This document shows, piece by piece, positions 9,190 to 19,160 of a stretch of DNA of 64,000 nucleotides. How positions within the stretch are numbered: the first letter of the stretch is position 1; every line of letters starts with the position of its first letter. Source of the DNA: Flavobacterium sp. ENC (lineage in GTDB: Bacteria > Bacteroidota > Bacteroidia > Flavobacteriales > Flavobacteriaceae); NCBI RefSeq assembly GCF_020991415.1, contig NZ_JAJMOY010000002.1, forward strand, positions 806,001-870,000, read 5' to 3'. The position numbers and the translations under genes are program-made. The notes under the pieces are model-generated. The model was not told the origin of the DNA. It did no database searches and worked only from the letters and a program-made list of their open reading frames with translations.

Positions 9190-10878
9190 ATGAAAATATC
9201 AGGGGCAGAAGCCGTTATAAGATGTTTGTTAGCAGAAGGAGTAGACCTGGTTTACGGATATCCGGGAGGAGCCATAATGCCGGTTTATGACGAATTATAT
9301 AAATTTCAGGATCAGTTACACCATGTTTTAGTACGTCACGAGCAGGGGGCAACCCATGCAGCTCAGGGATATGCAAGAGCTACAGGTAAAGTTGGAGTCG
9401 CAATCGCTACTTCAGGACCGGGAGCCACCAATTTAGTTACAGGAATTGCAGACGCTCAAATCGATTCAACCCCAATGGTTTGTATTACCGGGCAGGTGGG
9501 AAAACATTTGCTGGGTTCTGATGCTTTTCAGGAAACCGATATTATCGGAATTTCAACTCCTGTTACCAAATGGAATTACCAGATTACGGAAGCTTCAGAA
9601 ATTCCGGAAATCATTGCCAAAGCATTTTATATTGCACGTTCCGGTCGTCCTGGACCTGTATTAATTGATATTACTAAAAATGCTCAGTTTGATGAGTTCG
9701 AGTTTAGTTATGAAAAATGCACGGGAATCAGAAGTTATGTTCCGGTTCCTAAGTTAAAATTAGAAAAAGTCGCAGAAGCGGCCGCTATCATCAATAGTGC
9801 TAAAAAACCGTTTATCGTTTTTGGGCAGGGAATTATTCTGGGTCAGGCCGAAGAACAGTTAAAAGCCTTCATCGAAAAATCAGGAATTCCCGCGGGATGG
9901 ACAATTTTAGGTCTTTCTGCGCTGCCAACAGATCATCCCTTAAATGTTGGAATGTTAGGAATGCACGGAAATTACGGCCCTAATATGCTCACAAACGAAT
10001 GTGATGTTTTAATTGCACTCGGAATGCGTTTTGACGACCGTGTTACCGGAAAACTGGCTACATACGCCAAACAGGCAAAGGTTATTCACTTTGAAATTGA
10101 TCCTGCAGAAGTAGATAAAAACGTAAAAACAGAAGTTGCTGTTTTAGGGGATGTAAAGGAAGCCCTGAATGCGTTACTGCCTTTAATTGATGCAAAATCA
10201 CATGATTTATGGCATAATGAGTTTAAAGAATTGCATAAAATAGAAGTTGAATCGGTTATAAACGAAGAGTTAAATCCAACGAACGGTAAAGGAATTTCAA
10301 TGGGAGAAACCATGGAAATGATCAATAAACATTCAAAAGGTGACGCAATAATAGTTTCAGATGTGGGTCAGCACCAGATGTTTGCGTGTCGTTATGCGAA
10401 ATTCAATACCACCAAAAGCAACATTACTTCCGGTGGTTTAGGAACCATGGGTTTTGCTTTACCGGCTGCTATCGGAGCTAAAATGGGAAGACCGGATCGC
10501 GAAGTGGTGGCTATTATCGGTGATGGAGGCTTTCAGATGACAATTCAGGAATTAGGAACAATTTTCCAGACTCAGGTTCCGGTAAAAATTGTCATTTTAA
10601 ACAATGAGTTTTTAGGAATGGTACGTCAATGGCAGGAACTGTTTTTTGACAACAGATATGCATCAACAAAAATGATTAATCCAAATTTCACGGCAATTGC
10701 AGAAGGCTATCATATCAAATCCAAAAAAGTAACGCAGAGAGAAGATTTAGATGCTGCCGTAGCCGAAATGATGGCTTCGAAAGATTCTTATTTCCTGGAA
10801 GTTATGGTAGAAAAGGAAAATAATGTTTTTCCAATGATTCCAACAGGAGCCTGTGTTTCAGAAATTAGATTAAGCTAA
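9190..10878 (+). CDS. ilvB: Acetolactate synthase large (catalytic) subunit
   Basis: ThDP-dependent condensation of pyruvate with pyruvate or 2-oxobutyrate. The 562-residue length is typical. The catalytic Glu is E51 in RHEQGATHAAQGYA. The ThDP-binding block GDGGFQMTIQELGT...NNEFLGMVRQWQ lies in the C-terminal third, and the substrate and herbicide-binding regions such as YGYPGGAIMP and GQVGKHLLGSDAFQE are all present. Its regulatory partner ilvN follows after a 94-base spacer containing a 17-bp hairpin. Confidence 0.97.
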   Translation: MKISGAEAVIRCLLAEGVDLVYGYPGGAIMPVYDELYKFQDQLHHVLVRHEQGATHAAQGYARATGKVGVAIATSGPGATNLVTGIADAQIDSTPMVCITGQVGKHLLGSDAFQETDIIGISTPVTKWNYQITEASEIPEIIAKAFYIARSGRPGPVLIDITKNAQFDEFEFSYEKCTGIRSYVPVPKLKLEKVAEAAAIINSAKKPFIVFGQGIILGQAEEQLKAFIEKSGIPAGWTILGLSALPTDHPLNVGMLGMHGNYGPNMLTNECDVLIALGMRFDDRVTGKLATYAKQAKVIHFEIDPAEVDKNVKTEVAVLGDVKEALNALLPLIDAKSHDLWHNEFKELHKIEVESVINEELNPTNGKGISMGETMEMINKHSKGDAIIVSDVGQHQMFACRYAKFNTTKSNITSGGLGTMGFALPAAIGAKMGRPDREVVAIIGDGGFQMTIQELGTIFQTQVPVKIVILNNEFLGMVRQWQELFFDNRYASTKMINPNFTAIAEGYHIKSKKVTQREDLDAAVAEMMASKDSYFLEVMVEKENNVFPMIPTGACVSEIRLS

Positions 10879-10899
10879 AATAGAAGTTTCAAGTTTTAA

Positions 10900-10946
10900 G
10901 TTTCAGGTTTCAGGTTCTCAGCAACGTGAAACCTGAAACCTGAAAC
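10900..10946. repeat. 17-bp perfect hairpin between ilvB and ilvN
   Basis: GTTTCAGGTTTCAGGTT (10900-10916) is complementary to 10930-10946 with a 13-base loop. No U-tract follows, so it is unlikely to terminate and may act as an mRNA stability or processing element. Related GTTTCAGG-type repeats occur at 24936-24985 and 30555-30590. Confidence 0.7.
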
Positions 10947-10972
10947 AAAATAAACTTTAAACAAAAAATTAC

Positions 10973-11494
10973 ATGGAAGATAAAACATTTACCATATCGG
11001 TATATTCGGAAAACAATGTGGGTTTGCTGAACAGAATATCAGGAATATTCTTAAAGCGTCACATTAATATATTAAGCCTAAACGTTTCAGAATCAGAAAT
11101 AGAAAATGTTTCAAGATTTATTATTGTTGTGGAAACAACAGAAAAATGGGTTCAGAATATCGTAGGGCAAATTGAAAAACAAATTGAAGTTATAAAAGCA
11201 TTTTATCATACCGATGAAGAGACTATTTATCTGGAAAATGCTTTATTTAAAATAGCCTCAAGTTTGTTGTTTGATGAGAAACAAATTCAGAATATCATCA
11301 AAGACAGTCAGTCAACAATTGTGACGGTTTCCCGCGATTTCTTTGTGATTTCAAAATCAGGAAGACGTTCTGAAATTGAAGAATTATATGCAAAATTTAA
11401 ACCCTACGGCATTATGCAGTTTGTACGTTCGGGAAGAATATCGGTTTCTAAAGAGAAAATGGAAATCTCAACAATGCTGGAAACACTTAAATAG
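10973..11494 (+). CDS. ilvN: Acetolactate synthase small (regulatory) subunit
   Basis: A 173-residue subunit with an N-terminal ACT domain (FTISVYSENNVGLLNRISGIFLKRHINILSLNVSESE), which binds valine for feedback inhibition in this family, and a C-terminal ALS_ss_C-like half (residues about 85-170, including VRSGRISVSKE). The length matches the two-domain IlvN/IlvH type. It sits between ilvB and ilvC as expected for a partner subunit. Confidence 0.95.
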   Translation: MEDKTFTISVYSENNVGLLNRISGIFLKRHINILSLNVSESEIENVSRFIIVVETTEKWVQNIVGQIEKQIEVIKAFYHTDEETIYLENALFKIASSLLFDEKQIQNIIKDSQSTIVTVSRDFFVISKSGRRSEIEELYAKFKPYGIMQFVRSGRISVSKEKMEISTMLETLK

Positions 11495-11538
11495 TATCAA
11501 TTATTAAATTACACATTCATTAAATATTATTAAAAAAA

Positions 11539-13008
11539 ATGGCAAATTATTTCAACACACTACCACTTAGATTACAATTAGAACAATTAGGCGTTTGCGA
11601 ATTTATGGAGCAATCCGAATTTGCTGATGGAATTGCAGCTTTAGCCGGAAAAAAAGTTGTGATTGTAGGTTGTGGTGCACAAGGTTTGAATCAAGGTTTA
11701 AACATGAGAGACTCTGGACTGGATATTTCATACGCACTTCGCGCTGATGCCATCGCTGAAAAAAGAGCTTCTTATAAAAATGCTACCGAAAATGGTTTTA
11801 AAGTGGGTACTTATGAAGAATTAATTCCAACCGCTGATTTAGTTTGTAACCTGACTCCGGATAAACAACATACTGCAGTGGTAACTGCGATTATGCCATT
11901 AATGAAAAACGGTTCTACTTTGGCTTATTCTCACGGATTTAATATCGTAGAAGAAGGAATGCAGATCCGTAAAGATATTACAGTAATCATGTGTGCTCCT
12001 AAATGTCCCGGTTCTGAAGTTCGTGAAGAATATAAAAGAGGTTTTGGTGTGCCGACACTTATTGCTGTACACCCTGAAAATGATCCAAACGGTTTTGGTT
12101 TAGATCAGGCAAAAGCATATGCTGTAGCAACCGGAGGTCACAAAGCAGGAGTTTTGAAATCCTCATTTGTGGCTGAAGTAAAATCAGATTTGATGGGAGA
12201 ACAAACTATTCTTTGTGGTTTGTTGCAAACCGGATCTATTTTATGTTTTGATAAAATGGTTGAAAAAGGAATCGATGCTGCCTATGCTTCAAAATTAATT
12301 CAGTACGGATGGGAGACGATCACGGAAGCCTTGAAACATGGTGGAATTACCAATATGATGGACCGCCTTTCAAATCCTGCAAAAATTGAAGCTTACGAAC
12401 TGGCAGATGAACTGAAAGATATTATGCGTCCGTTATTTCAAAAGCACCAGGATGATATCATTTCAGGAGAGTTCTCAAGAACAATGATGATCGACTGGGC
12501 AAATGATGATGTGAATTTGTTGAAATGGAGAGCGGCAACAGGAGAAACAAACTTCGAGAAAACAGCTCCTCAGGAAGCGCCGATTGCTGAACAGGAATAT
12601 TTTGATAATGGAGTTTTAATGATTGCCATGGTAAAAGCAGGAGTTGAATTGGCTTTTGAAACGATGACAGAAGCCGGAATCATTGAAGAATCGGCTTACT
12701 ACGAATCATTGCACGAATTGCCTTTGATTGCTAATACCATCGCAAGAAAGAAATTATTTGAAATGAACCGTGTTATTTCGGATACAGCAGAATATGGCTG
12801 CTATTTATTTGACCACGCCTGTAAACCGCTATTGACTGAATTCATGAAAAAAGTAGAAACAAACGTAATAGGAAAACCATTCTCGACTTCAAACGGAGTA
12901 GATAATGCAGTTCTAATTGCAGTAAACAAAGAAATCCGTCAACATCCTATTGAAGAAGTAGGGGCATGGTTGAGAGAATCTATGACTGCAATGAAAAAAA
13001 TTGGATAA
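11539..13008 (+). CDS. ilvC: Ketol-acid reductoisomerase, class II (long form)
   Basis: Converts acetolactate and acetohydroxybutyrate to dihydroxy acids using NADPH. At 489 residues it is the long class II form with a duplicated C-terminal knotted domain, as in E. coli (491), not the 330-residue class I form. The Rossmann motif [21 protein letters not shown] is near residue 37; LRADA in the beta2 loop fits NADPH use. Mg-binding acidic residues lie in the [14 protein letters not shown] and [13 protein letters not shown] segments. Last gene of the ilv block. Confidence 0.97.
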   Translation: MANYFNTLPLRLQLEQLGVCEFMEQSEFADGIAALAGKKVVIVGCGAQGLNQGLNMRDSGLDISYALRADAIAEKRASYKNATENGFKVGTYEELIPTADLVCNLTPDKQHTAVVTAIMPLMKNGSTLAYSHGFNIVEEGMQIRKDITVIMCAPKCPGSEVREEYKRGFGVPTLIAVHPENDPNGFGLDQAKAYAVATGGHKAGVLKSSFVAEVKSDLMGEQTILCGLLQTGSILCFDKMVEKGIDAAYASKLIQYGWETITEALKHGGITNMMDRLSNPAKIEAYELADELKDIMRPLFQKHQDDIISGEFSRTMMIDWANDDVNLLKWRAATGETNFEKTAPQEAPIAEQEYFDNGVLMIAMVKAGVELAFETMTEAGIIEESAYYESLHELPLIANTIARKKLFEMNRVISDTAEYGCYLFDHACKPLLTEFMKKVETNVIGKPFSTSNGVDNAVLIAVNKEIRQHPIEEVGAWLRESMTAMKKIG

Positions 13009-13014
13009 TAAATT

Positions 13015-13172
13015 GGGAATTACCACACAATCGACTGTGATGGGATTTGCACTGTATCTCTGTTTTATGTAATATTTTGAATTAGTAAGCACTTATTAAG
13101 ATAATATGGATATAGATGCATATTGTATTCACTTAACTGCTGTGAGTTTGTAAGTTAAGTGAAGGTAATCCC
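13015..13172 (+). ncRNA. Possible structured RNA in the ilvC 3' region
   Basis: GGGAATTACC (13015-13024) pairs with GGTAATCCC (13164-13172), one base bulged, closing a 158-base region. Just inside the 3' arm is a perfect 11-bp hairpin (TTCACTTAACT 13128-13138 with 13153-13163), and a smaller TTAGTAA / TTATTAA stem lies in the middle. No promoter is obvious, so it could be the 3' UTR of ilvC. A 6S-type RNA is one option, unproven. Confidence 0.3.
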
Positions 13173-13316
13173 GAATAATGGGGTATGTTTAGCAATAAAT
13201 ATACTTGTATAGATTTCTATATTAATTAATAAAATGCTGCTATTTTCAAAGTAAAATGAAGCATTGTAATACACATTACATAAAAAAAATTAATTGTTAT
13301 TGAAATTGTTAAAACC

Positions 13317-13350
13317 AAAAGGCATGATATTTATTTATTGTGCCTTTTTT
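13317..13350 (+). terminator. Terminator hairpin between ilvC and acs
   Basis: AAAAGGCA and TGCCTTTTTT form a stem over a 16-base loop followed by T residues. The rest of the 500-base gap (13009-13508) is AT-rich with no supported gene. TACATTTA at about 13484-13491 is a 7/8 match to a -7 box and may serve acs. Confidence 0.6.
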
Positions 13351-13508
13351 GTGATATGCAATTTATCATAAAACTTGTATTTTTATATTAAATTCATAAA
13401 AAAACGACATTTTTTTTAATATATGTTTTTTTATGCTAAAATTTATGAATTAAATAATTTTAAGAATACGCACAGATTTAATACATTTATAAAAAATTCC
13501 AAAAACAT

Positions 13509-15419
13509 ATGAGTTATTATAAAATTGAAAATTTAGAACAATATTTTAAACATTACAATAAGTCAATAAGGGAACCAAGAAAATTTTGGGGAAAAATAGC
13601 AGAGGAAAATTTTACCTGGTACCAACAATGGGAAAAAGTAGTTGATTTTAATATGGCGGATGCTGAAGTAAAATGGTTTACAGAGGCAAAAGTTAATATT
13701 ACCAAAAACTGTATTGATAGACATCTCAGCAAAAGAGGAGAAAAAACGGCAATCATTTTTGAACCGAACGATCCTTCGGAGGAAGCTTTACATATAACGT
13801 ACAACGAACTTTATGAACGTGTGTCAAGAATGGCAAACGTTTTGCGTGAGCAGGGAGTTCGTAAGGGAGACAGAGTTTGTATTTATTTACCAATGATTCC
13901 GGAATTGGCAGTTGCAGTATTGGCCTGTGCCAGAATTGGAGCCATTCACTCTGTAATTTTTGCAGGATTTTCGGCATCAGCTGTGTCAGCAAGGATTAAC
14001 GATTGCGAGTGTAAAATGGTAATCACATCAGATGGTGGCTACAGAGGAAACAAAACCATTGACCTGAAAGGAATTGTAGACGAAGCACTGGATACTTGTC
14101 CGTCTGTTTCTAAAGTTTTGGTCGTGAAAAGAACTCAGACTGAAGTTAAAATGAAAGACGGTCGCGACATGTGGTTGCAGCCTTTATTAGATGCTGCTAT
14201 AGATAATAGTGTTGCTGAAATTATGGATGCTGAAGATCCTTTGTTTATCCTGTATACTTCCGGATCAACAGGAAAACCAAAAGGAATGGTACACACTACT
14301 GCCGGATATATGGTTTACACGGCTTATACTTTTAAAAATGTTTTTAGTCACGAAGAAAATGATATTTTCTGGTGTACGGCAGACATTGGCTGGATTACAG
14401 GCCACTCTTATATTTTATACGGACCTTTATTAAACGGAGGAACAACCGTAATTTTTGAAGGCGTTCCGTCTTATCCGGATTTCAGCCGTTTTTGGGAGAT
14501 TATTGAAAAACATAAAATCACACAATTTTATACGGCACCAACGGCAATCCGTTCCTTAGCAAAAGAAAGTCTGGATTATATTCAAAAATATCCTCTGAAA
14601 TCGCTGAAAGTTATTGGATCTGTTGGAGAACCAATCAACGAAGAAGCATGGCACTGGTTCAATGACCATGTGGGAGATAAAAGATGTCCTGTTGTAGATA
14701 CCTGGTGGCAGACAGAAACCGGTGGAATCATGATTTCGCCAATTGCATTTGTCACACCAACAAAACCAACCTATGCCACTTTACCATTACCTGGAATCCA
14801 GCCTGTTTTAATGGATGAAAAACGTAATGAAATTGAAGGAAACCAAGTGGTAGGAAGCTTGTGTATTAAATTTCCATGGCCGGGAATTGCCAGAACAATC
14901 TGGGGAGATCATGACCGCTATAAAGACACGTACTTTTCTGCTTTTCCTGGTAAATATTTTACCGGTGATGGCGCTTTGAGAGATGAAGTAGGCTACTACA
15001 GAATTACGGGAAGGGTTGATGATGTTGTGATTGTTTCAGGACACAATCTGGGAACTGCTCCTATCGAAGATGCCATTAACGAACATCCTGCTGTTGCAGA
15101 ATCTGCAATTGTTGGTTTCCCGCATGATATCAAAGGAAATGCGTTATATGGTTATGTCATACTGAAAGAAACAGGAGAAGTAAGAAACAAAGAAAATTTA
15201 TCAAAAGAAATCAATCAGTATATTTCAGATCATATCGGACCGATTGCAAAACTGGATAAAATTCAATTCGTTTCCGGATTACCTAAAACACGTTCGGGAA
15301 AAATTATGCGTAGAATTTTACGTAAAATAGCAGAAGGCGATTTTTCTAATTTTGGTGACACTTCGACTTTGCTGAACCCGGAAGTTGTGGAAGAAATTAC
15401 GAAAGACAGGATTGCTTAA
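13509..15419 (+). CDS. acs: Acetyl-CoA synthetase (AMP-forming)
   Basis: Activates acetate to acetyl-CoA with ATP via acetyl-AMP. It is a 636-residue ANL-superfamily enzyme. The P-loop-like YTSGSTGKPKGMVHT, the adenylate-binding VDTWWQTETGG, the hinge region ITGRVDDVVIVSGH, and the C-terminal PKTRSGKIMRRILR are all present. K598 in the last motif corresponds to the lysine acetylated for regulation in this family. The W in the acetate pocket (TWWQTETGG) favours a small acyl group. The cNMP/CBS and DnaQ-like genes convergent with it are a known acs-associated pair in other bacteria. Confidence 0.96.
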   Translation: MSYYKIENLEQYFKHYNKSIREPRKFWGKIAEENFTWYQQWEKVVDFNMADAEVKWFTEAKVNITKNCIDRHLSKRGEKTAIIFEPNDPSEEALHITYNELYERVSRMANVLREQGVRKGDRVCIYLPMIPELAVAVLACARIGAIHSVIFAGFSASAVSARINDCECKMVITSDGGYRGNKTIDLKGIVDEALDTCPSVSKVLVVKRTQTEVKMKDGRDMWLQPLLDAAIDNSVAEIMDAEDPLFILYTSGSTGKPKGMVHTTAGYMVYTAYTFKNVFSHEENDIFWCTADIGWITGHSYILYGPLLNGGTTVIFEGVPSYPDFSRFWEIIEKHKITQFYTAPTAIRSLAKESLDYIQKYPLKSLKVIGSVGEPINEEAWHWFNDHVGDKRCPVVDTWWQTETGGIMISPIAFVTPTKPTYATLPLPGIQPVLMDEKRNEIEGNQVVGSLCIKFPWPGIARTIWGDHDRYKDTYFSAFPGKYFTGDGALRDEVGYYRITGRVDDVVIVSGHNLGTAPIEDAINEHPAVAESAIVGFPHDIKGNALYGYVILKETGEVRNKENLSKEINQYISDHIGPIAKLDKIQFVSGLPKTRSGKIMRRILRKIAEGDFSNFGDTSTLLNPEVVEEITKDRIA

Positions 15420-15439
15420 AAAAGCAAATTGAAATAAAT

Positions 15440-15472
15440 AAAATGCCTCTTAAAATTAAGAGGCATTTTTTA
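15440..15472 (+). terminator. acs terminator
   Basis: AAAATGCCTCTTAA / TTAAGAGGCATTTTTT stem with T-run, 20 bases after the acs stop codon. It is the first of four copies in the tandem array. Because the stem is symmetrical with A and T runs on both sides, it can work in both directions. Confidence 0.85.
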
Positions 15473-16149
15473 TAGAATCAGTTTCCAAAACTGAAAATCC
15501 TGTCAGACTGAGCGAAGTCGAAGTCCGTCATGCAGAATCACTTTGCGGAAGCTTCGACTTCGCTCAGCCAGACAATCGTTTTTTATATCTTGTTAAGATT
15601 TTCAGCTTAGCTTTTTTCAATAGAAAATAAAATGCCTCTTAATTTTAAGAGGCATTTTTTATATAATCAGTTTCCAAAACTGAAAATCCTGTCAGACTGA
15701 GCGAAGTCGAAGTCCGTCATGCAGAATCACTTTGCGGGGGGACTTCGACTTCGCTCAGCCAGACAATCGTTTTTTTATATCTTGTTAAAGCTTTTCAGCT
15801 TAGCTTTTTTCAATAGAAAATAAAATGCCTCTTAATTTTAAGGGGCATTTTTTATATAATCAGTTTCCAAAACTGAAAATCCTGTCAGACTGAGCGAAGT
15901 CGAAGTCCGTCATGCAGAATCACTTTGCGGAAGCTTCGACTTCGCTGAGCCAGACAATCGTTTTTTATATCTTATTAAAGATTTTTAGCTTAGCTTTTTT
16001 CAATAGAAAATAAAATGCCTCTTAATTTTAAGAGGCATTTTTTATGTAATCAGTTTCCAAAACTGAAAATCCTGTCAGACTGAGCGAAGTCGAAGTCCGT
16101 CATGCAGAATCACTTTGCGGAAGCTTCGACTTCGCTCAGTCTGACATCG
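15440..16149. repeat. Four tandem 189-193 bp repeats, each with a terminator and a REP-like hairpin
   Basis: Units start at 15440, 15629, 15822 and 16012; the last is cut at about 16149, seven bases from the stop codon of the DnaQ-like gene. Each unit holds an AAAATGCCTCTTAA-type terminator stem, then GTTTCCAAAACTGAAAATCC, then a REP-like palindrome with arms CTGAGCGAAGTCGAAG (15502-15573, 15691-15764, 15884-15955, 16074-16145). Units differ by only a few bases, so the expansion is recent. This fills the 735-base gap between the convergent acs and DnaQ-like genes; no ORF is present. Confidence 0.93.
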
Positions 16150-16155
16150 TTTTAT

Positions 16156-16752
16156 TTATTTAATTCCCAAACGGGATTTTAATTTCAAAAACAAAAGAGC
16201 AATCCGGTAAGCATCCTCAGATGATGAATTCCTGTCACTTCTTGGAATTTTATAAATGTCGCATAAATCATCAAGTGAAAACTGTTTGTCATTGATATCC
16301 ATTAATTTTCTGTACATCATATCAACATCCAAAGCTTCATTTTTCAGTCTTCCGCAATCCAGTCGTTCCAAGGCGCTGTTAATCATTTCGACGTCAAAAT
16401 TGATATGATGTCCCACTAAAACAGCATTGCCCAAAAAGTTGATAAATGCCTCAATTGCTTTAGGCTCTTCCATTTTTATCATTTTGCTTTCAATAATGAA
16501 TTCATTTGAAAGACCATTGTCTTCCAGAAATTTATACTGCAGCAAAACAGACTCAAAGCTATCCTTAATAATAACGCTGTCATCAACTACAGAAAAAGCC
16601 CCTAAAGATAAAATCACATCCTTATTCGGATTCAGACCGGAAGTTTCTGTAGACATCACTACAAATCTATTGGGTTTTGTTTCGAATTTGGTCAGGTAAT
16701 CTTTCCAGAAATCAGGATGTTCTTTGTTGATATTTTTAATCCAGTCAAGCAT
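16156..16752 (-). CDS. DnaQ-like 3'-5' exonuclease-fold protein with degenerate active site
   Basis: A 198-residue RNase H-fold protein. The exonuclease I motif usually reads DxET but here reads STETSGLNP, so the first catalytic Asp is replaced by Ser. Motif II is kept (GHHINFDVEMIN). Motif III, normally HxxxxD, reads RNSSSEDAYR, so the His appears lost. The fold is recognisable but catalysis is doubtful. It starts 3 bases after the stop of the cNMP/CBS gene and is surely cotranscribed with it, suggesting it works as that protein's partner. Similar pairs near acs are known in other phyla. Role inferred: signalling or regulation of acetate metabolism. Confidence 0.8.
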   Translation of the reverse strand: MLDWIKNINKEHPDFWKDYLTKFETKPNRFVVMSTETSGLNPNKDVILSLGAFSVVDDSVIIKDSFESVLLQYKFLEDNGLSNEFIIESKMIKMEEPKAIEAFINFLGNAVLVGHHINFDVEMINSALERLDCGRLKNEALDVDMMYRKLMDINDKQFSLDDLCDIYKIPRSDRNSSSEDAYRIALLFLKLKSRLGIK

Positions 16753-16755
16753 ATT

Positions 16756-18672
16756 TTAGGAAAATTGTGTAAGTTGGAATTTGTTCTTAATTAATTCTTC
16801 AAGGTCTTTCATTGGTGTTAAAGCGTTTTTCAATTTTTCTTTATCACTTTTAGACATTTCTCTCAGATTGATAAATTGACCTGAATCATCATTTTTTAAC
16901 CCTTCGACAGTTCTGAATTTTGATAATATTAAAAAAGCTTCGGCACAACTTAGGTAGATCTCCGCATTTTTAGAATCAGTGATCGCTAATTGCTTGAATC
17001 TTAAATAAGTATTTTGTATCCCTTTAATATTCGAATTCAAAATTAGTAAACGTGCACCATCAATTAAAGGCATTAATGCACGGGTTTTTATATCAAATTT
17101 CCCTTTATTCGGACCATCTTCTTCTACCAGGAATTTTTTGAAAAAGCTCAGGGGAGAATTTTTCTTTAAAGCGTCATTACCCAGGAAATCAAAAAACAAA
17201 GTGTTGTTGACGGCATTTTTGAAAATAACATTCTCGATGGCTTCTTCGATTTTCGGTTCTCCGAAAACAATTTCATAATCAAAGAAGATACTACTCAAAT
17301 CATTGCTGTTTTCACCTGGAGTATTCATCCAGCTGTTGTATTGTTTTGTCCAGTCGGTCAATGATTTACACCATAACATATTGCTTCCCATATGACCGTT
17401 TGGACAAAGTTCGTAACCCACTTTTTCTAAGATTGCCGTAGTTCTTTTGGCCAATCGTAAAAAATAATCTTTAACATCCCTGTACTTTTCCGGAGTGACA
17501 TCTTCAAATATTAAGATGCTGTCCTGATCTGTTAGCAAAAGCTGTTCTTTACGACCCTGACTACCAATGCTTAACCACGCAAATCGGGCAGGAGGTGAGC
17601 CCAGGTCTAAAATGGATAATTCCACTGAACGTTTTATAATGGCCAGGTTTATTTCACTTGCAATATTACTAACATGTGAAATTGGAATATTTTTCTGAAT
17701 CGAATTCTGAATTAAATCAGACAAACGATCGCGTATTTGTTTTAAATCTTTTGGAAGTTGCGAACGTTTGATTTCTTTGATCAGAACGCCGGGATTACTA
17801 GCCTGGGCAACAATTAAATCGTGTTCGGATATAATTCCTTTCACGGCAGATTTACTAGTACCGTCCTTAGTAACACATAAATGCGTCACATTATATTTCA
17901 GCATTAGTAATTGTGCCTCGGCCAAAGAAACATTTTCCAATACTGTTACAACGGGCGATGACATGATTTTATCAATGGTTTCCGTAATAGGATAGCGGCC
18001 TGTAGCAATTTTTGATGATAAATCTGCATCTGTTACAATACCAATCGGATGATTTTTTTCGCAAACAACAATGTTATCTACCATTGCTTCAGTCATTAAA
18101 ATAGCAACATCTTTTACAATATGATGTGCTTCTGTTTTTAATGGTGAATTATTGTAAGTAAGGGATTGTATATATTGCATTTCTGACTGCTGATCTACAT
18201 AAAATGAAGTATCAGAAATCAGTTTTCCGTTAGAACTGACACTGTCTTTGGTATGTCTGGAGTTTGTTGCAAAACTTTCTAATAAAAAGTTTAAAACATC
18301 AGAATTATTAGCCACAAAAGGTCTGAAAACAGCTATAGGTATTGCATACACAATACTTTCTTCACGAGCCTTAGCGGTCATCATATAGTTGTTTTTAGCA
18401 AAAAACGGACGCAAGCCAAAAATATCACCTTCATGACATTTGTTTATAATCGTTTCTTCAGCATCAGCAATTGTCGTCAGATTTATAACGCCTGAAGCTA
18501 CCACATAAAAACTATCATGCAGGATGTCATTATTTTGAAACAATACCGCGTGTTTTTCTAAGTTGATCACACGAATATTAGTTGCAATATCAGATAGTTC
18601 CTGAAAAGTCAGATTTTTAAAGGGCTGATATTCTTTTAAAAAATCTGCGATATGCTCAGCAATTGTATTCAT
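16756..18672 (-). CDS. cNMP-binding / CBS / DUF294 nucleotidyltransferase signalling protein
   Basis: A 638-residue cytoplasmic protein with four parts. There is a cyclic-nucleotide-binding-like domain (about 15-125), a pair of CBS domains (about 178-295, with DADLSSK and SEHDLIVAQ), a DUF294 nucleotidyltransferase domain with the signature GSQGRKE (370-376) and metal-binding D382/D384 in TDQDS, and a C-terminal DUF294_C helical domain. The nucleotidyltransferase motif looks intact, in the style of GlnD/GlnE. It is followed by the DnaQ-like gene in an operon. Its convergent position beside acs suggests energy-charge sensing linked to acetate use; the target is unknown. Confidence 0.88.
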   Translation of the reverse strand: MNTIAEHIADFLKEYQPFKNLTFQELSDIATNIRVINLEKHAVLFQNNDILHDSFYVVASGVINLTTIADAEETIINKCHEGDIFGLRPFFAKNNYMMTAKAREESIVYAIPIAVFRPFVANNSDVLNFLLESFATNSRHTKDSVSSNGKLISDTSFYVDQQSEMQYIQSLTYNNSPLKTEAHHIVKDVAILMTEAMVDNIVVCEKNHPIGIVTDADLSSKIATGRYPITETIDKIMSSPVVTVLENVSLAEAQLLMLKYNVTHLCVTKDGTSKSAVKGIISEHDLIVAQASNPGVLIKEIKRSQLPKDLKQIRDRLSDLIQNSIQKNIPISHVSNIASEINLAIIKRSVELSILDLGSPPARFAWLSIGSQGRKEQLLLTDQDSILIFEDVTPEKYRDVKDYFLRLAKRTTAILEKVGYELCPNGHMGSNMLWCKSLTDWTKQYNSWMNTPGENSNDLSSIFFDYEIVFGEPKIEEAIENVIFKNAVNNTLFFDFLGNDALKKNSPLSFFKKFLVEEDGPNKGKFDIKTRALMPLIDGARLLILNSNIKGIQNTYLRFKQLAITDSKNAEIYLSCAEAFLILSKFRTVEGLKNDDSGQFINLREMSKSDKEKLKNALTPMKDLEELIKNKFQLTQFS

Positions 18673-18893
18673 ATATTTTTGATAATTTTTTTAAAGTATC
18701 GAATGTAAAAATAATAAAATAAAGTCTTACAATGAAAGCATCTGTACGATTTTAAGTAAAACTAGGAATATGTTATCTGAGAGGCATATTTTTCTTTTTT
18801 TATTATTTCAAATCACTGATAATGAAGTATTGCATAATTTTTCTAATTCTTTTATTTTTGAGAAGCAATAATTAGTTATTTGGAAGGGTTTTA

Positions 18894-18926
<33 letters not shown>

Positions 18927-19160
18927 TTCAAATTATACATGCTGAATTGACAGACACCAGCTTCATTATTTGTACTTCCTTGTGTTTGCAGATACTATAC
19001 CCTTTATTCTGAAATCTCATATTCTGAAAAACAAATTACTTTATTTCCAATATGAGATTTATACGAATTCAAATTCATAGTATTGACGGCTTTAAATTTT
19101 CTCTTATTTGAGAAATAAAATTTTTAAATTTCAAATAACGGATTTATATGTGTTCAAATA

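Noticed and set aside
15440..16149. Insertion sequence
   Set aside because: Palindromic tandem units with no transposase ORF and no target duplication.
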